From positions 1 through 48,076 of the forward strand of contig LWDN01000010.1 of the NCBI GenBank assembly GCA_002083515.1: 48,076 bases of DNA. The letters run 5' to 3'. The DNA is from Proteobacteria bacterium HN_bin10. Lineage in GTDB: Bacteria > Pseudomonadota > Alphaproteobacteria > Caulobacterales > Aquidulcibacteraceae. Numbering within the stretch: position 1 is the first letter of the stretch; every line of letters begins with the position of its first letter. Positions 1 to 8,437 of this stretch are shown here, one piece after another. The notes below the pieces were generated by a model. The model worked only from the letters and a program-made list of their open reading frames with translations, did not search any database and was not told where the DNA came from. A program made the translations under genes and the position numbers.

Positions 1-664
1 CGGGCTGATGCAGGCGGTGAAGAAATTCGATCCCGACAAGGGCTTCCGCCTGGCCACCTATGCAATGTGGTGGATCCGCGCTTCGATCCAGGAATACATC
101 CTGCGCTCGTGGTCGCTGGTGAAGATGGGCACCACAGCGGCGCAGAAGAAGCTCTTCTTCAACCTCCGCCGCATGAAGGGCGAGATGGCTGCGCTCGAAG
201 AAGGCGATCTGAAGCCCGAGCAAGTGAAGAGCATCGCGCACAAGCTTGCCGTCACCGAAGACGAAGTCGTCTCCATGAACCGCCGGATGAGCGGCGGCGG
301 CGACGCCAGCCTCAACGCGCCGATCGGCGGCGCCGGCGGCGAAGGCGACAGCGAATGGATGGACTGGCTCGCCGACGATCAGGCCGACGGCACCCAGGAG
401 ACGCGTCTCGCCGAAACCGAAGAATTCGACGCGCGCATGAGCCTGCTGCAAGAGGCGATGGGCGAACTGAACGAACGCGAACGCCACATCATCCAGGAGC
501 GGCGCTTGAAGGACGAGCCGGCGACGCTTGAGGAATTGTCGGCGCAGTACGGCGTCAGCCGCGAGCGCGTGCGTCAGATCGAGGTGCGCGCGTTCGAGAA
601 GCTGCAGAAGGCGATGAAGAGGCAAGCCGCGTCGCGCGGTTTGCTGGCGGAAGCTGGCGCCTAA
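1..664 (+). CDS. rpoH: RNA polymerase sigma-32 factor RpoH (5' end missing)
   Basis: Heat-shock sigma factor that directs RNA polymerase to chaperone and protease promoters. The frame is open from base 2, so the N-terminus lies before the window; about 220 residues remain. Visible parts are region 2 (FDPDKGFRLATYAMWWIR, which binds core and the -10 element), the RpoH box (QKKLFFNLRRMK, specific to sigma-32 and absent from RpoD), and a C-terminal region 4 helix-turn-helix (LSAQYGVSRERVRQIE) for the -35 element. It ends at TAA 662-664. A palindromic repeat follows within about 10 bases and could help end transcription. The RpoH box makes the identification firm. Alphaproteobacteria often carry more than one rpoH and the sequence does not show which copy this is. 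Confidence 0.96.
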   Translation, partial: GLMQAVKKFDPDKGFRLATYAMWWIRASIQEYILRSWSLVKMGTTAAQKKLFFNLRRMKGEMAALEEGDLKPEQVKSIAHKLAVTEDEVVSMNRRMSGGGDASLNAPIGGAGGEGDSEWMDWLADDQADGTQETRLAETEEFDARMSLLQEAMGELNERERHIIQERRLKDEPATLEELSAQYGVSRERVRQIEVRAFEKLQKAMKRQAASRGLLAEAGA

Positions 665-673
665 TCGGTTGCA

Positions 674-747
674 GGTTGGAGCGCGCGCTTCCAAGCGCGC
701 AAGTCACTCTGCGCAGACAATACGCGCTCGGAGGCTCGCGCTCCAAT
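674..747. repeat. Palindromic repeat family R3, copy 1
   Basis: An interrupted palindrome after rpoH. The outer arms TTGGAGCGCG (676-685) and CGCGCTCCAA (737-746) are perfect inverted repeats, and an inner hairpin GCGCGCTT-CC-AAGCGCGC occupies about 682-699. A second copy with the same outer arms is at 26409-26487. It fills the gap between the convergent rpoH and Yip1 genes, so it may also act as a two-way transcription end. Confidence 0.75.
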
Positions 748-765
748 CCCCTGCGGCGGGGGCGC

Positions 766-1395
766 TCAGCCGCCGAACGGATAAGCCGGCGCGCCGCCCA
801 TTGCGCCTCTCACGGCGCCCATGACAGTGCCGATCACGATCCAGGCAACCGCCACTACGAGAATGAGCACGATGAGGTAGACGAGGCGCTTGTCCTCGGG
901 CGTCTTCATCATTCTCGGCATGCCGACATAGAGCAGGTAGAGCGAGTAGAGGCCGACGATGCCGAGGATCGCCAGCGCCGGCACGATCGAGAACACGCCG
1001 GCGAGGAAACCGGCGGTCGAGCCATAGGCCGCGAGCTTATGCGCCTGGCCCATATTCTGTTGCGATCCAAAACTCGGCGCCAGCGCATTGGCCACGAAGG
1101 CCAACAGAAAGACGCCGGCGAGACTCAACCCAATCTGCAGCACCGCGCCGACGAGGCCCGTCACCATCGGCACGCGATAGATCGTGCCGAACAGATTGAC
1201 GCCGAACACCGAGGTGCCGATGAAAGCGCAGATGGCGCCGAGCGCAGCGAGCGGCAGCACATAGCCCAAGTAAATCTTGTTCACGTCCGCGGCTTCGGCG
1301 TCGATCTTCTCCCACTCAGTCTGTGGCGTGAGCAGAATATTCTTGATGCGGTCGATCAAAGCCGGCGCGCTCGCGCCTGAAGGATCTACGGTCAT
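766..1395 (-). CDS. Yip1-family integral membrane protein (paralog A)
   Basis: About 209 residues and the last of three adjacent minus-strand paralogs. An N-terminal cytoplasmic stretch holds the shared signature P-x-x-EW-x-x-I (TPQTEWEKI) followed by YVLPL. Several hydrophobic spans follow, for example around LAALGAICAFIG, LVGAVLQIGLSLAGVFLLAF and LVYLIVLILVVAVAWIVIG, giving a Yip1-type membrane domain. I chose the ATG at 1395 because GGGAGAG lies just upstream and because MTVDPSG fits the paralogs; a longer frame to 1473 has no support. Bacterial Yip1 proteins have no settled function. The eukaryotic family acts in membrane traffic, but that role should not be carried over. Confidence 0.82.
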   Translation of the reverse strand: MTVDPSGASAPALIDRIKNILLTPQTEWEKIDAEAADVNKIYLGYVLPLAALGAICAFIGTSVFGVNLFGTIYRVPMVTGLVGAVLQIGLSLAGVFLLAFVANALAPSFGSQQNMGQAHKLAAYGSTAGFLAGVFSIVPALAILGIVGLYSLYLLYVGMPRMMKTPEDKRLVYLIVLILVVAVAWIVIGTVMGAVRGAMGGAPAYPFGG

Positions 1396-1469
1396 CGCAC
1401 TCTCCCATAGCGACTCGGGCGATACTACGCCCGTGCGCTCGGATGAGAGACTCGAAACGATCTGCTGTC

Positions 1470-2600
1470 TCAACGGCCGAACGCCGCCTCCAGCCGCTGC
1501 AACCCGATCGTTTCGACTGCGGCGCGGGCCTGATCGGCGGTTGCGGCGCCTTCCGCGATCATGGCGACGCCGCGCCCGATGACGACGTAGCGCGCACTAT
1601 CGCCATCGACCTGCTCGGCGTAGAATCTGCCGTCGATGCTCTGCGAGCGGGCGTAGCCGTCCTCGCGCGCGCCGTCTGGCGCGACATCGAACAAACCCGC
1701 CGCGGCGGCCGCATCGACATCGTAGCTGAACTGAATGACCGCCACGTTCAGCGTCGCGCCGCCTTGAGCATAGGTCGCATCGGCGCGGGCGACGCCGCCG
1801 CCTTGCGCCGTCGTCACCGACCGGCGCGCGAAGCCGCCTGGAAGCGTGTCGGGAAATTGCTCCGCCAGCCGCGCCGGATCGGCGAGCACCTGGGCGCCAT
1901 CCGATTGCGCGAGGCGCTCAATGGCGAGTTCGGCTTCGGGGCGGGGCGGCGTTTCGGTCGCGGCAACGGCGGGCGCCGCGGCGGCCATCGCATGGCTCAA
2001 AGCCTCGCGGCCAGCGTTCAGCGCTGGCGCCGCGAAGGCGGCGACCGCGGTCGCGAACGCGGCGGCGATCGCTGCGAACGTCAGCACAAAACGCGGCGCG
2101 TTGTTTTCCGGATCGGGCAGCGACACCAGGCGCCCCACGCCCAACCCCAACAGGATGAGCGCATAGATGATGCCCGCCCCAATCAGCAGAGCGGCAAGCG
2201 GCGGGATCAGCGCGCCCAGGCCCGCAACCAGGATCGGCGTCGACGCATAGGCGGCCAATTGCCCAGCTCTGCCGTGCTCTATTTCCGCGCCGAAGCGTCG
2301 AACCAGGAAGGCGATGAGCATCGCCGCCGCCGTGACGGCGGCGATCGCGAGCGCCACATAGAGCAGCGCCGCTATGCCGGCCCAAACCAAATCGGCATCG
2401 AGCGCCACGCCGCGGTACAAGAGATGCGCGCCGAGACCGGCAGCCGCGCCCAGCACTGTCAGCGGCGCGACGTACGCCCCGATCAACGGCGTCGGCTCCT
2501 CTTCGGCAATCCGCCGCCACTCGTTCTGCGGTCCGATGAGGACGCCGCGCACGCGCGCCGCGAGGCCTGCCCGTTCGCCGCTCAGGACATTGGTGCTCAT
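1470..2600 (-). CDS. Yip1-family membrane protein with C-terminal soluble extension (paralog B)
   Basis: This 376-residue protein has the same N-terminal signature as its neighbours (IGPQNEWRRI, then AYVAPL) and a hydrophobic Yip1-like core to about residue 210. About 165 further residues follow that the other two paralogs lack. The extension starts with an Ala/Pro-rich linker (TETPPRPEAELAIE) and continues as a soluble alpha/beta-looking domain with the stretches FPDTLPGGFARRSV, NVAVIQFSYD and RYVVIGRGVAMIAEG. I do not recognise that domain. The gene is about 75 bases upstream of paralog A and 37 bases downstream of paralog C, so the three may form an operon. The start is ATG 2600. Confidence 0.78.
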   Translation of the reverse strand: MSTNVLSGERAGLAARVRGVLIGPQNEWRRIAEEEPTPLIGAYVAPLTVLGAAAGLGAHLLYRGVALDADLVWAGIAALLYVALAIAAVTAAAMLIAFLVRRFGAEIEHGRAGQLAAYASTPILVAGLGALIPPLAALLIGAGIIYALILLGLGVGRLVSLPDPENNAPRFVLTFAAIAAAFATAVAAFAAPALNAGREALSHAMAAAAPAVAATETPPRPEAELAIERLAQSDGAQVLADPARLAEQFPDTLPGGFARRSVTTAQGGGVARADATYAQGGATLNVAVIQFSYDVDAAAAAGLFDVAPDGAREDGYARSQSIDGRFYAEQVDGDSARYVVIGRGVAMIAEGAATADQARAAVETIGLQRLEAAFGR

Positions 2601-2637
2601 GGGCTCATGCTAGGCGGGACGCGCCCGCGTGCAAGCG

Positions 2638-3276
2638 CTATCCCACGCAACTCGCGAGCGCGAAGAGCACGATGAAAGCCACCGCGCCTGCGACAGTCAC
2701 GGTGGCGGCATAGCTTAGCGCGCGATCCTCGGGCGCCTTCATCAGGATCGGCAGGCCGCGATACATAATGTAGACCATGGCCGCGAGCGCAAACAGCGCC
2801 ACCCACCAGAGCGGCGGCCACAGCGAAAAGAACCCCGATAGGAACGCCGGCGTGATCGAAAACGCCGCGACCTTCTGCGCCGCGACCTCATTGCGATCGG
2901 CGTCGAACTGATCCGCCAGCGTGTTGATCAGCACGCCGAGCAAGAACACCAGCGCCACCGTGACCACCCAAGTCACCACCACGCCCACCAATGCGTCGCC
3001 GAGCGGACCGACTGCGATGGGCTCGAACAGAAGCGAGCCGATCAGGCCCGCAACCGGCGGGATCGCCGCCAGCGGCGCCACGTAGCCGATCAGCAGATGA
3101 GGGATCGTCGTTTCCTCGGCCTTGATCTGCTCCCATTCCTTCTTGGGCTCGCGCAGCAGCCCCCAGGCGCGCGAGACAATGAATTCCGACTTGCGGATCG
3201 CCTCCTGCGCGCGGGCGCGAGCTTCATTCACATCGAAGCGCGTCCGGCGGGGTTCGTTTTCGTTGTCGGCGGTCAT
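2638..3276 (-). CDS. Yip1-family integral membrane protein (paralog C)
   Basis: About 212 residues and the first gene of the Yip1 trio. A charged N-terminus of about 45 residues (MTADNENEPRRTRFDVNEAR...) precedes the family signature REPKKEWEQI and GYVAPL, then about five hydrophobic spans. The ATG at 3276 is preferred because GGAA lies just upstream; the longer frame to 3351 would translate through a repeat element (3290-3368). Function is unknown. Tandem retention of three diverged copies suggests a shared membrane role, which is inference. The C-terminus ends ALASCVG. Confidence 0.8.
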   Translation of the reverse strand: MTADNENEPRRTRFDVNEARARAQEAIRKSEFIVSRAWGLLREPKKEWEQIKAEETTIPHLLIGYVAPLAAIPPVAGLIGSLLFEPIAVGPLGDALVGVVVTWVVTVALVFLLGVLINTLADQFDADRNEVAAQKVAAFSITPAFLSGFFSLWPPLWWVALFALAAMVYIMYRGLPILMKAPEDRALSYAATVTVAGAVAFIVLFALASCVG

Positions 3277-3289
3277 GTTGTTTTCCGGC

Positions 3290-3368
3290 GAGTAGAGAGC
3301 TGTGAGTAGTGAATACGCCAATGGCGGCGCGACCGCCACCCTACTCCCCATTCGCTATTCGCTTCTCA
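3290..3368. repeat. Repeat family R2 (GAGTAGCGAATGG type), copy 1
   Basis: The left part (3290-3318) carries GAGTAG and GTGAGTAGTGAAT. The right part (3350-3368) carries, in reverse complement, CATGAGAAGCGAATAGCGAATGG-like text, so the unit is an imperfect inverted repeat built from GAGTAGCGAAT heptad-like words. The purA stop codon (TGA, 3366-3368 on the minus strand) lies at its edge. A clearer copy is at 24717-24809. Confidence 0.65.
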
Positions 3369-4655
3369 TGCCTTAAAGGGATCGCGCATCAGGATGACGT
3401 CGTCGCGCTCGGGGCTGGTGGAGACGATGGCCGCCGGGCAACCGATCAATTCCTCGATACGGCGGATGTATTTGATGGCGTTGGCCGGCAAATCCTTGGA
3501 CGAGCGCACGCCGCGCGTGGTGGCCTTCCAACCGTCGAGCGTCTCATAAACCGGCGCGACCGCCTGCTGATCTTTGAGGCTCGCGGGCAGATAATCGATG
3601 ACTTTCCCGCCAAGCTTGTAGCCGGTGCAAATCTTGATTTCGTCGAAACCGTCGAGCACGTCGAGCTTGGTCAGCGCGATGCCGTCGATGCCGGAGAGCG
3701 CGATCGACTGGCGCACCAGCACCGCATCGAACCAGCCGCAGCGGCGCGGTCGGCCTGTGTTGGTGCCGAACTCGTGACCGACCTCGCCCAGCCTTTTGCC
3801 GTTGTCGTCGCTGAGTTCGGTGGGAAACGGCCCAGCCCCGACGCGCGTGGTGTAGGCCTTCACCAGACCGAGCACATAGCTGATCTTGCGCGGGCCGACG
3901 CCTGAACCGGCCGACGCCTGCCCCGCCGCGACATTCGAGGAAGTGACGAACGGATAGGTGCCGTGATCGACATCGAGCAGCATGCCCTGCGCGCCCTCGA
4001 ACAGCACGCGCTTGGAATCCTCGAACGCCGCATTGAGCACGCGCCATGCGGGCTTCGCATAGGGCAACACCTTCGGCGCGATCGCCGCCAGGTCTTGCTT
4101 CAGCGCGGCCACATCGATCTCCGGCAGATCGAGCCCCTTGCGCAGCGCGTTGTGATGCGCGGTCAGCCGCTCGATCTTCCAGGCGATCGCTTCGGGATCG
4201 GCGAGGTCGGCAACGCGCACGGCGCGGCGGCCGACCTTGTCTTCGTAGGCCGGGCCAATGCCGCGCTTGGTCGTGCCGATGGAGGAAGCGCCCGCCTGCG
4301 CCTCGCGCGCCGCGTCGAGATCGCGGTGAAACGGCAGGATCAGCGCCGCCTGGTCCGAGAGCACCAGCTTTTCCGGGCTGATCTTCACGCCCTGGGCTTC
4401 GATCTTTTCGATCTCGCCCGCCAGTGCCCAGGGATCGACAACGACGCCATTGCCGATAATCGAGAGCTTGCCCTGCACCACGCCCGAGGGCAGCAGCGCC
4501 AGCTTGTAGGTGGTGTTGCCCACCACCAATGTGTGGCCGGCATTGTGGCCGCCCTGGAAGCGCACCACGACATCGGCGCGGTTGCACAACCAGTCGACGA
4601 TCTTGCCTTTGCCCTCGTCGCCCCATTGGGCGCCGACGACGACTACGCCTGCCAT
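3366..4655 (-). CDS. purA: Adenylosuccinate synthetase
   Basis: Joins IMP and aspartate using GTP to give adenylosuccinate, the first committed step from IMP to AMP; a cytoplasmic homodimer. The protein has 429 residues, the normal family length. The family signature QWGDEGKGKIVD is near residue 10, holding the catalytic Asp and the GTP loop. The IMP-binding region GTTKRGIGPAYEDK follows, then VGAGPFPTEL and the GTP base-recognition region TKLDVLDGFDEIK. The start is ATG 4655 (MAGVVVVGAQWG). No other purine gene is adjacent. The stop codon is formed at the edge of repeat R2. Confidence 0.98.
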   Translation of the reverse strand: MAGVVVVGAQWGDEGKGKIVDWLCNRADVVVRFQGGHNAGHTLVVGNTTYKLALLPSGVVQGKLSIIGNGVVVDPWALAGEIEKIEAQGVKISPEKLVLSDQAALILPFHRDLDAAREAQAGASSIGTTKRGIGPAYEDKVGRRAVRVADLADPEAIAWKIERLTAHHNALRKGLDLPEIDVAALKQDLAAIAPKVLPYAKPAWRVLNAAFEDSKRVLFEGAQGMLLDVDHGTYPFVTSSNVAAGQASAGSGVGPRKISYVLGLVKAYTTRVGAGPFPTELSDDNGKRLGEVGHEFGTNTGRPRRCGWFDAVLVRQSIALSGIDGIALTKLDVLDGFDEIKICTGYKLGGKVIDYLPASLKDQQAVAPVYETLDGWKATTRGVRSSKDLPANAIKYIRRIEELIGCPAAIVSTSPERDDVILMRDPFKA

Positions 4656-4746
4656 TGGACGTGCTCCTTACGGGCGCTGCCTGTCGCGTTCTTGCACAGG
4701 CGTCAAGCCGCCCGCGCGCTCATGATCAGCTGATTCTCGCGCGCAC

Positions 4747-5991
4747 TTAGCCGCGTTTCGAACCTGGACCGTCCGCGCCGCTGCGGCTCCAGGGGTTGGG
4801 GTTGAATGCCTCCGGCGGCGGCGCCATCTCGATGAAGCGCGCCCCTGCCTTCTCGCCCAGTTCCGTCAGCAATTCGCTGTTCTTGCGCTTGGAATTGGCG
4901 ATGTTCTTGAGACCTTTGAGTTGGCTCGGCTTCAGTTTCTTGTCGCGCAAGGCGCGTGCAGTGTCCGGCAGCAGCGCGCCGGCGCGATCTTCCTCTTCAT
5001 CGAAACGCACATCGACTCGCTGATAGCTGATCGTGGGTTCGTCGTTCGGCGAGAGATAGGCGCGGCGCGCCTGGTGTTCCTTCTCGCGGTTGATGTACCA
5101 GGGCATTTGCGGGCGCCCCAAGGCCTGCATGTAGGCGATCTGCTGCAGCGAAACGTCATTGATCATGGCGCGAAGAGCGCCGACCGTCTGCAGGAAGAAA
5201 ATACCGCCGGGCCTGGTCATCTCGCGCATCCAGCCGGTGCCGACAGAGAGGATGTAGAGATTGTCGCCGCCAATTGGCCAGTTGAAACCATAAGCCGGGT
5301 CGCGCACCAGCGTCAGCAATTCCAGCGCCGGGTTGTTGAAGCCGCCGACGCCGCCATCGATGAAATACGCCGGCTCGTTCTTCTTGCCCTGCGCGGCGGT
5401 TTCGATCTCGATCTCGACACCGCGGAAATAGTGCGGGGCCGCGGCGCTGGCCTGCACCAAGCTGCGCAACATGAACGAACAGTTCGAGGCGTAGGTCGCG
5501 CCCGGTTCAGCGTTGTCGTAATAGCTCCAGCCGGGATTGTTGCAGAACACCCAGGCGCTGCCGCTGTTCATGCGCTTGGCGAAGATGGCAAGGCCGGTTT
5601 CGAGCTCCGGCGACTCCAGCGTGGTGTCGCCGAAGAATTCTGTCAGCGCATCCACCAGCGGCTTTTCGCGGTATTTCGGCGCGAACAAACCATACGCGAC
5701 CGTGCGCTGGAAAATCTTCGGCACGATCTGGCGATAGGCCTCTTGCACGCGCGACACGCGCCAACCATGGGCGAGGCCGGTGGCGATGATCGAACCGGTC
5801 GAGGTGCCGCCGATCAGGTCGAAATACTGACTGAGGCGATAATCCGGATCGCCGCTGCGCCGGCTCAATTCGGCTTCGAGTTTGGAAAGCACGCCCAGCG
5901 TCATCAGCCCGCGCACGCCGCCGCCATCCAGCGCCAGGATGCGCCGCTTGCGGGTCGTGTCCGCCAGAAAATCCTTGAGCCTTCGCGTCAT
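4747..5991 (-). CDS. Patatin-like phospholipase
   Basis: Predicted serine acyl hydrolase of the patatin family, which cleaves phospholipid or lipid esters with a Ser-Asp dyad. About 414 residues. The oxyanion loop DGGGVRG is at residues 22-28, the nucleophile elbow GTSTG has Ser64, and the catalytic Asp is D212 in DGG. No signal peptide is visible, so it is probably cytoplasmic. The ATG at 5991 (MTRRLKDFLA) has a strong GGGAGGGGA ribosome site; a frame extended to 6012 adds only MGLGGDP. The C-terminal 100 residues are charged and outside the core fold. Substrate unknown. It stands about 90 bases upstream of purA, with no obvious link. Confidence 0.9.
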   Translation of the reverse strand: MTRRLKDFLADTTRKRRILALDGGGVRGLMTLGVLSKLEAELSRRSGDPDYRLSQYFDLIGGTSTGSIIATGLAHGWRVSRVQEAYRQIVPKIFQRTVAYGLFAPKYREKPLVDALTEFFGDTTLESPELETGLAIFAKRMNSGSAWVFCNNPGWSYYDNAEPGATYASNCSFMLRSLVQASAAAPHYFRGVEIEIETAAQGKKNEPAYFIDGGVGGFNNPALELLTLVRDPAYGFNWPIGGDNLYILSVGTGWMREMTRPGGIFFLQTVGALRAMINDVSLQQIAYMQALGRPQMPWYINREKEHQARRAYLSPNDEPTISYQRVDVRFDEEEDRAGALLPDTARALRDKKLKPSQLKGLKNIANSKRKNSELLTELGEKAGARFIEMAPPPEAFNPNPWSRSGADGPGSKRG

Positions 5992-6043
5992 GGGGTCCCC
6001 TCCCAGGCCCAAGTTTAGCGGCTTTGGGCCGGGAGGGAACCGC

Positions 6044-6631
6044 TCAATCGCCGTTGAACTGGTAGCCGAAGCGTATGCCCAGCTGATCGACGCCCTGATT
6101 GTGGCCGTCGCCGATGATCTGGCCGTGGCTCAGGTGCTCGAAGAAGAGCTGCGCCTCCCACGGCCCCTCGAAATCGCGGGTGAGGCCGATCGAGGTGCGG
6201 AAGAGGTCTTCCGATCCGAGCAGCAGATTCTCCGCGGCGAACGCCGCCGCCTCGGGCGAGCCGCCCGGGAACGGGTTCTCTTCGGCGCCGTCATGGATCA
6301 CATAACCGACGCCCGGCTCCAGCGCCCAGCCTTCAGCGAAATCCCAACGCCATTCGAGTCCGACGCCGCCGAAGCTCGTATTTCCCGCGGTGTTCACCGA
6401 GGCCATGATGTAAGGCTGCGGCGATCCGGCCCAATGCAGAAAGCTGGGAGAGTCGAACGAGACCTGGAACTCGACGTTAGGACCATCTTCCTTGTCGGCG
6501 TTCTTGCAGTCGAGCACGCAAATATTGTGCGCCATGACGCCGATGTGGATTTCATCGACGCCTGCATGCGCCGCCGGCGCCATGGCCGCCGCCGCACCGA
6601 AGACCGCAATGCCCGCCAGACTTCCCCGCAT
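6044..6631 (-). CDS. Acyloxyacyl hydrolase, PagL-like lipid A 3-O-deacylase
   Basis: Predicted outer membrane beta-barrel enzyme that removes the 3-O-acyl chain from lipid A. The 195 residues begin with a signal peptide (MRGSLAGIAVFGAAAAMAPAAHA). The C-terminal half has the PagL signature: FFEHLSHG, with the catalytic His and Ser of the H-x-S motif, followed by NQGVDQLGIRFGYQF, a typical last strand ending in an aromatic residue. Alternating polar and hydrophobic strands fit a small barrel. PagL itself is about 170 residues. There is a Cys pair (CVLDC) near residue 40 of the precursor. Activity on this organism's lipid A is inference from the family. Confidence 0.82.
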   Translation of the reverse strand: MRGSLAGIAVFGAAAAMAPAAHAGVDEIHIGVMAHNICVLDCKNADKEDGPNVEFQVSFDSPSFLHWAGSPQPYIMASVNTAGNTSFGGVGLEWRWDFAEGWALEPGVGYVIHDGAEENPFPGGSPEAAAFAAENLLLGSEDLFRTSIGLTRDFEGPWEAQLFFEHLSHGQIIGDGHNQGVDQLGIRFGYQFNGD

Positions 6632-6729
6632 CGATTTCTCCCGCTCAACAGCGCAAACCTAGACGGACGCGCTCGCGCTAGGAAGGGTTCTTTACCGCTT
6701 CGATCCGGCGCTGAAATGGATCAGATGCG

Positions 6730-8304
6730 TCAAAACCGCAACAATTTGGCGTAGCGCACTTGCGGCAGCGCCTTAAGCTCGGTCATCACCGCCTCCGCCG
6801 GCGCCTGATCGATACCGACCAACGCGATCGCTTCCGCGCCCGCGGCTTCGCGGCCCAGATGGAAGGTGGCGATGTTGATCTCGGCGCCGCCCAATAGCGT
6901 GCCCAGCGCGCCGATGAAGCCCGGCTTGTCGGTGTTGTTGATGTAGAGCGTCAGCGGATGGAACGGCGCTTCGAGCGCCATGCCTTTGACTTCGACGATG
7001 CGCGGCTGGCCGGCGACCAAAGTGCCGGCGAGCGTCCGCCAACCGCCGCCGGTGCGCACCTTCACCCGGATCAGACTGTCATAGGTGGGTGAATCGTCGC
7101 GCGTGCTTTCGGTCAGCGCCGCGCCGCGCTCCTTCAACAAGGTCGGGGCCGAGACCACGTTCACGTCCTGCAACAACGGCCGCAGAATGCCGGCAAGCGC
7201 CGTCGCCGTCAGCGGCTTCATGTTGAGCTTGGTGACGTCGCCCTCGTATTCGATTTCGACCTCATCCAGGCCCTCATCGACGATCTGGCCAGCGAAGGCG
7301 CCGAGCTTCTCGGCCAGCGCCGCGAATGGTTTGAGGCGCGGCGCTTCTTCGGCCGTGATCGAAGGCATGTTGAGCGCATTGGTGACGGCGCCGGTCAGCA
7401 GATAATCGCTCATCTGCTCGGCCACCTGCAGCGCCACGTTTTCCTGCGCCTCGTTGGTCGAGGCGCCCAGGTGCGGCGTGGCGATGAAGTTGGGCGCACC
7501 GAAAAGCACGTTCTCCTTGGCCGGCTCGATAGTGAACACATCGAAGGCGGCGGCGGCGACGTGCTCACTTTCCAGGGCTTCGCGCAGCGCCGCTTCATCG
7601 ACCAAGCCGCCGCGGGCGGCGTTCACAACGATAACCCCCGGCTTGGTTTTGGCCAGCGCTTCGCGCGAGAGGATGTTCTTGGTCTTCTCCGTCATCGGCA
7701 CGTGCAGCGAAATCACGTCGGCGCGCGGCAGGAGCTCTTCCAGCTCGACCTTCTCGACGCCGAGTTGCACGGCGCGCTCGACCGAGAGGAACGGATCGTA
7801 GGCGATGACCTTCATCTTGAGGCCAAGCGCACGATCGGCGACAATGCCGCCAATGTTGCCGCAACCGATGAGACCCAGCGTCTTGGCGTAGAGCTCGCGG
7901 CCCATGAAGCGGTTCTTTTCCCACTTGCCGGCCTGCGTCGACACATCCGCCGCCGCCAATTGGCGCGCCGCCGCAAACATCAGCGCAATCGCGTGTTCGG
8001 CGGTGGTGATCGAATTGCCGAACGGCGTGTTCATCACCACAACGCCCTTCGCGGTCGCGGCCGGAATATCGATGTTATCGACGCCGATGCCGGCGCGGCC
8101 AATAACCTTCAGATTTTTCGCGGCGGCGATCACCTCGGCCGTCGCCTTGGTGTTCGAACGCACCGCCAAGCCATCGTAGTCGCCAATGATAGAAATCAGC
8201 TCATCCTTCTTGAGCCCCGGCTTGAAATCGACATCGACGCCGCGCGCCTTGAAGATGTCGATGGCCGCTTCGCTGAGTTCGTCGCTGATGAGGACTTTTG
8301 GCAT
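6730..8304 (-). CDS. serA: D-3-phosphoglycerate dehydrogenase
   Basis: Oxidises 3-phosphoglycerate to 3-phosphohydroxypyruvate with NAD, the first step of serine synthesis. About 524 residues, the long form with an allosteric substrate-binding domain and a C-terminal ACT domain. Visible are the Rossmann loop GLIGCGNIGG, the catalytic region around NAARGGLVDE, the catalytic His in HLGAST, and an ACT domain (ITLYINNTDKPGFIGALGTL...). I chose ATG 8304 (MPKVLISDEL) because GTGAG lies about 10 bases upstream; an ATG at 8313 (MVKMPK) is possible. It lies downstream of serC with a 133-base gap holding an R1 repeat, so the pair is probably one operon. The ACT domain suggests serine feedback. Confidence 0.97.
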   Translation of the reverse strand: MPKVLISDELSEAAIDIFKARGVDVDFKPGLKKDELISIIGDYDGLAVRSNTKATAEVIAAAKNLKVIGRAGIGVDNIDIPAATAKGVVVMNTPFGNSITTAEHAIALMFAAARQLAAADVSTQAGKWEKNRFMGRELYAKTLGLIGCGNIGGIVADRALGLKMKVIAYDPFLSVERAVQLGVEKVELEELLPRADVISLHVPMTEKTKNILSREALAKTKPGVIVVNAARGGLVDEAALREALESEHVAAAAFDVFTIEPAKENVLFGAPNFIATPHLGASTNEAQENVALQVAEQMSDYLLTGAVTNALNMPSITAEEAPRLKPFAALAEKLGAFAGQIVDEGLDEVEIEYEGDVTKLNMKPLTATALAGILRPLLQDVNVVSAPTLLKERGAALTESTRDDSPTYDSLIRVKVRTGGGWRTLAGTLVAGQPRIVEVKGMALEAPFHPLTLYINNTDKPGFIGALGTLLGGAEINIATFHLGREAAGAEAIALVGIDQAPAEAVMTELKALPQVRYAKLLRF

Positions 8305-8329
8305 TTTCACCATCTCACAGAATTAAGCT

Positions 8330-8429
8330 CGTCATTCCGGACGCGCGGAGCGCGATCCGGAACCCAGGGCCACAGGCTGTGCGCTTGCCCTGGGTCCCGG
8401 GTTCTCGCTTCGCGAGCCCCGGGATGACG
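8330..8429. repeat. Palindromic repeat family R1, copy 1
   Basis: A 100-base interrupted palindrome between serC and serA. The ends are CGTCATTCCGG and CCGGGATGACG. Inner complementary words are AACCCAGGGC and GCCCTGGGTCCC. The same architecture and words recur at 28071-28179. It would lie inside a serC-serA transcript and could fold into a long hairpin that changes the serC:serA ratio. Confidence 0.82.
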
Positions 8430-8437
8430 ATGGAAGG

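Noticed and set aside
1443..2675. 410-residue plus-strand frame opposite Yip1 paralog B
   Set aside because: Arg-rich shadow of the membrane-protein gene, with no recognisable domain; the minus-strand gene has clear hydrophobic spans and a family signature.
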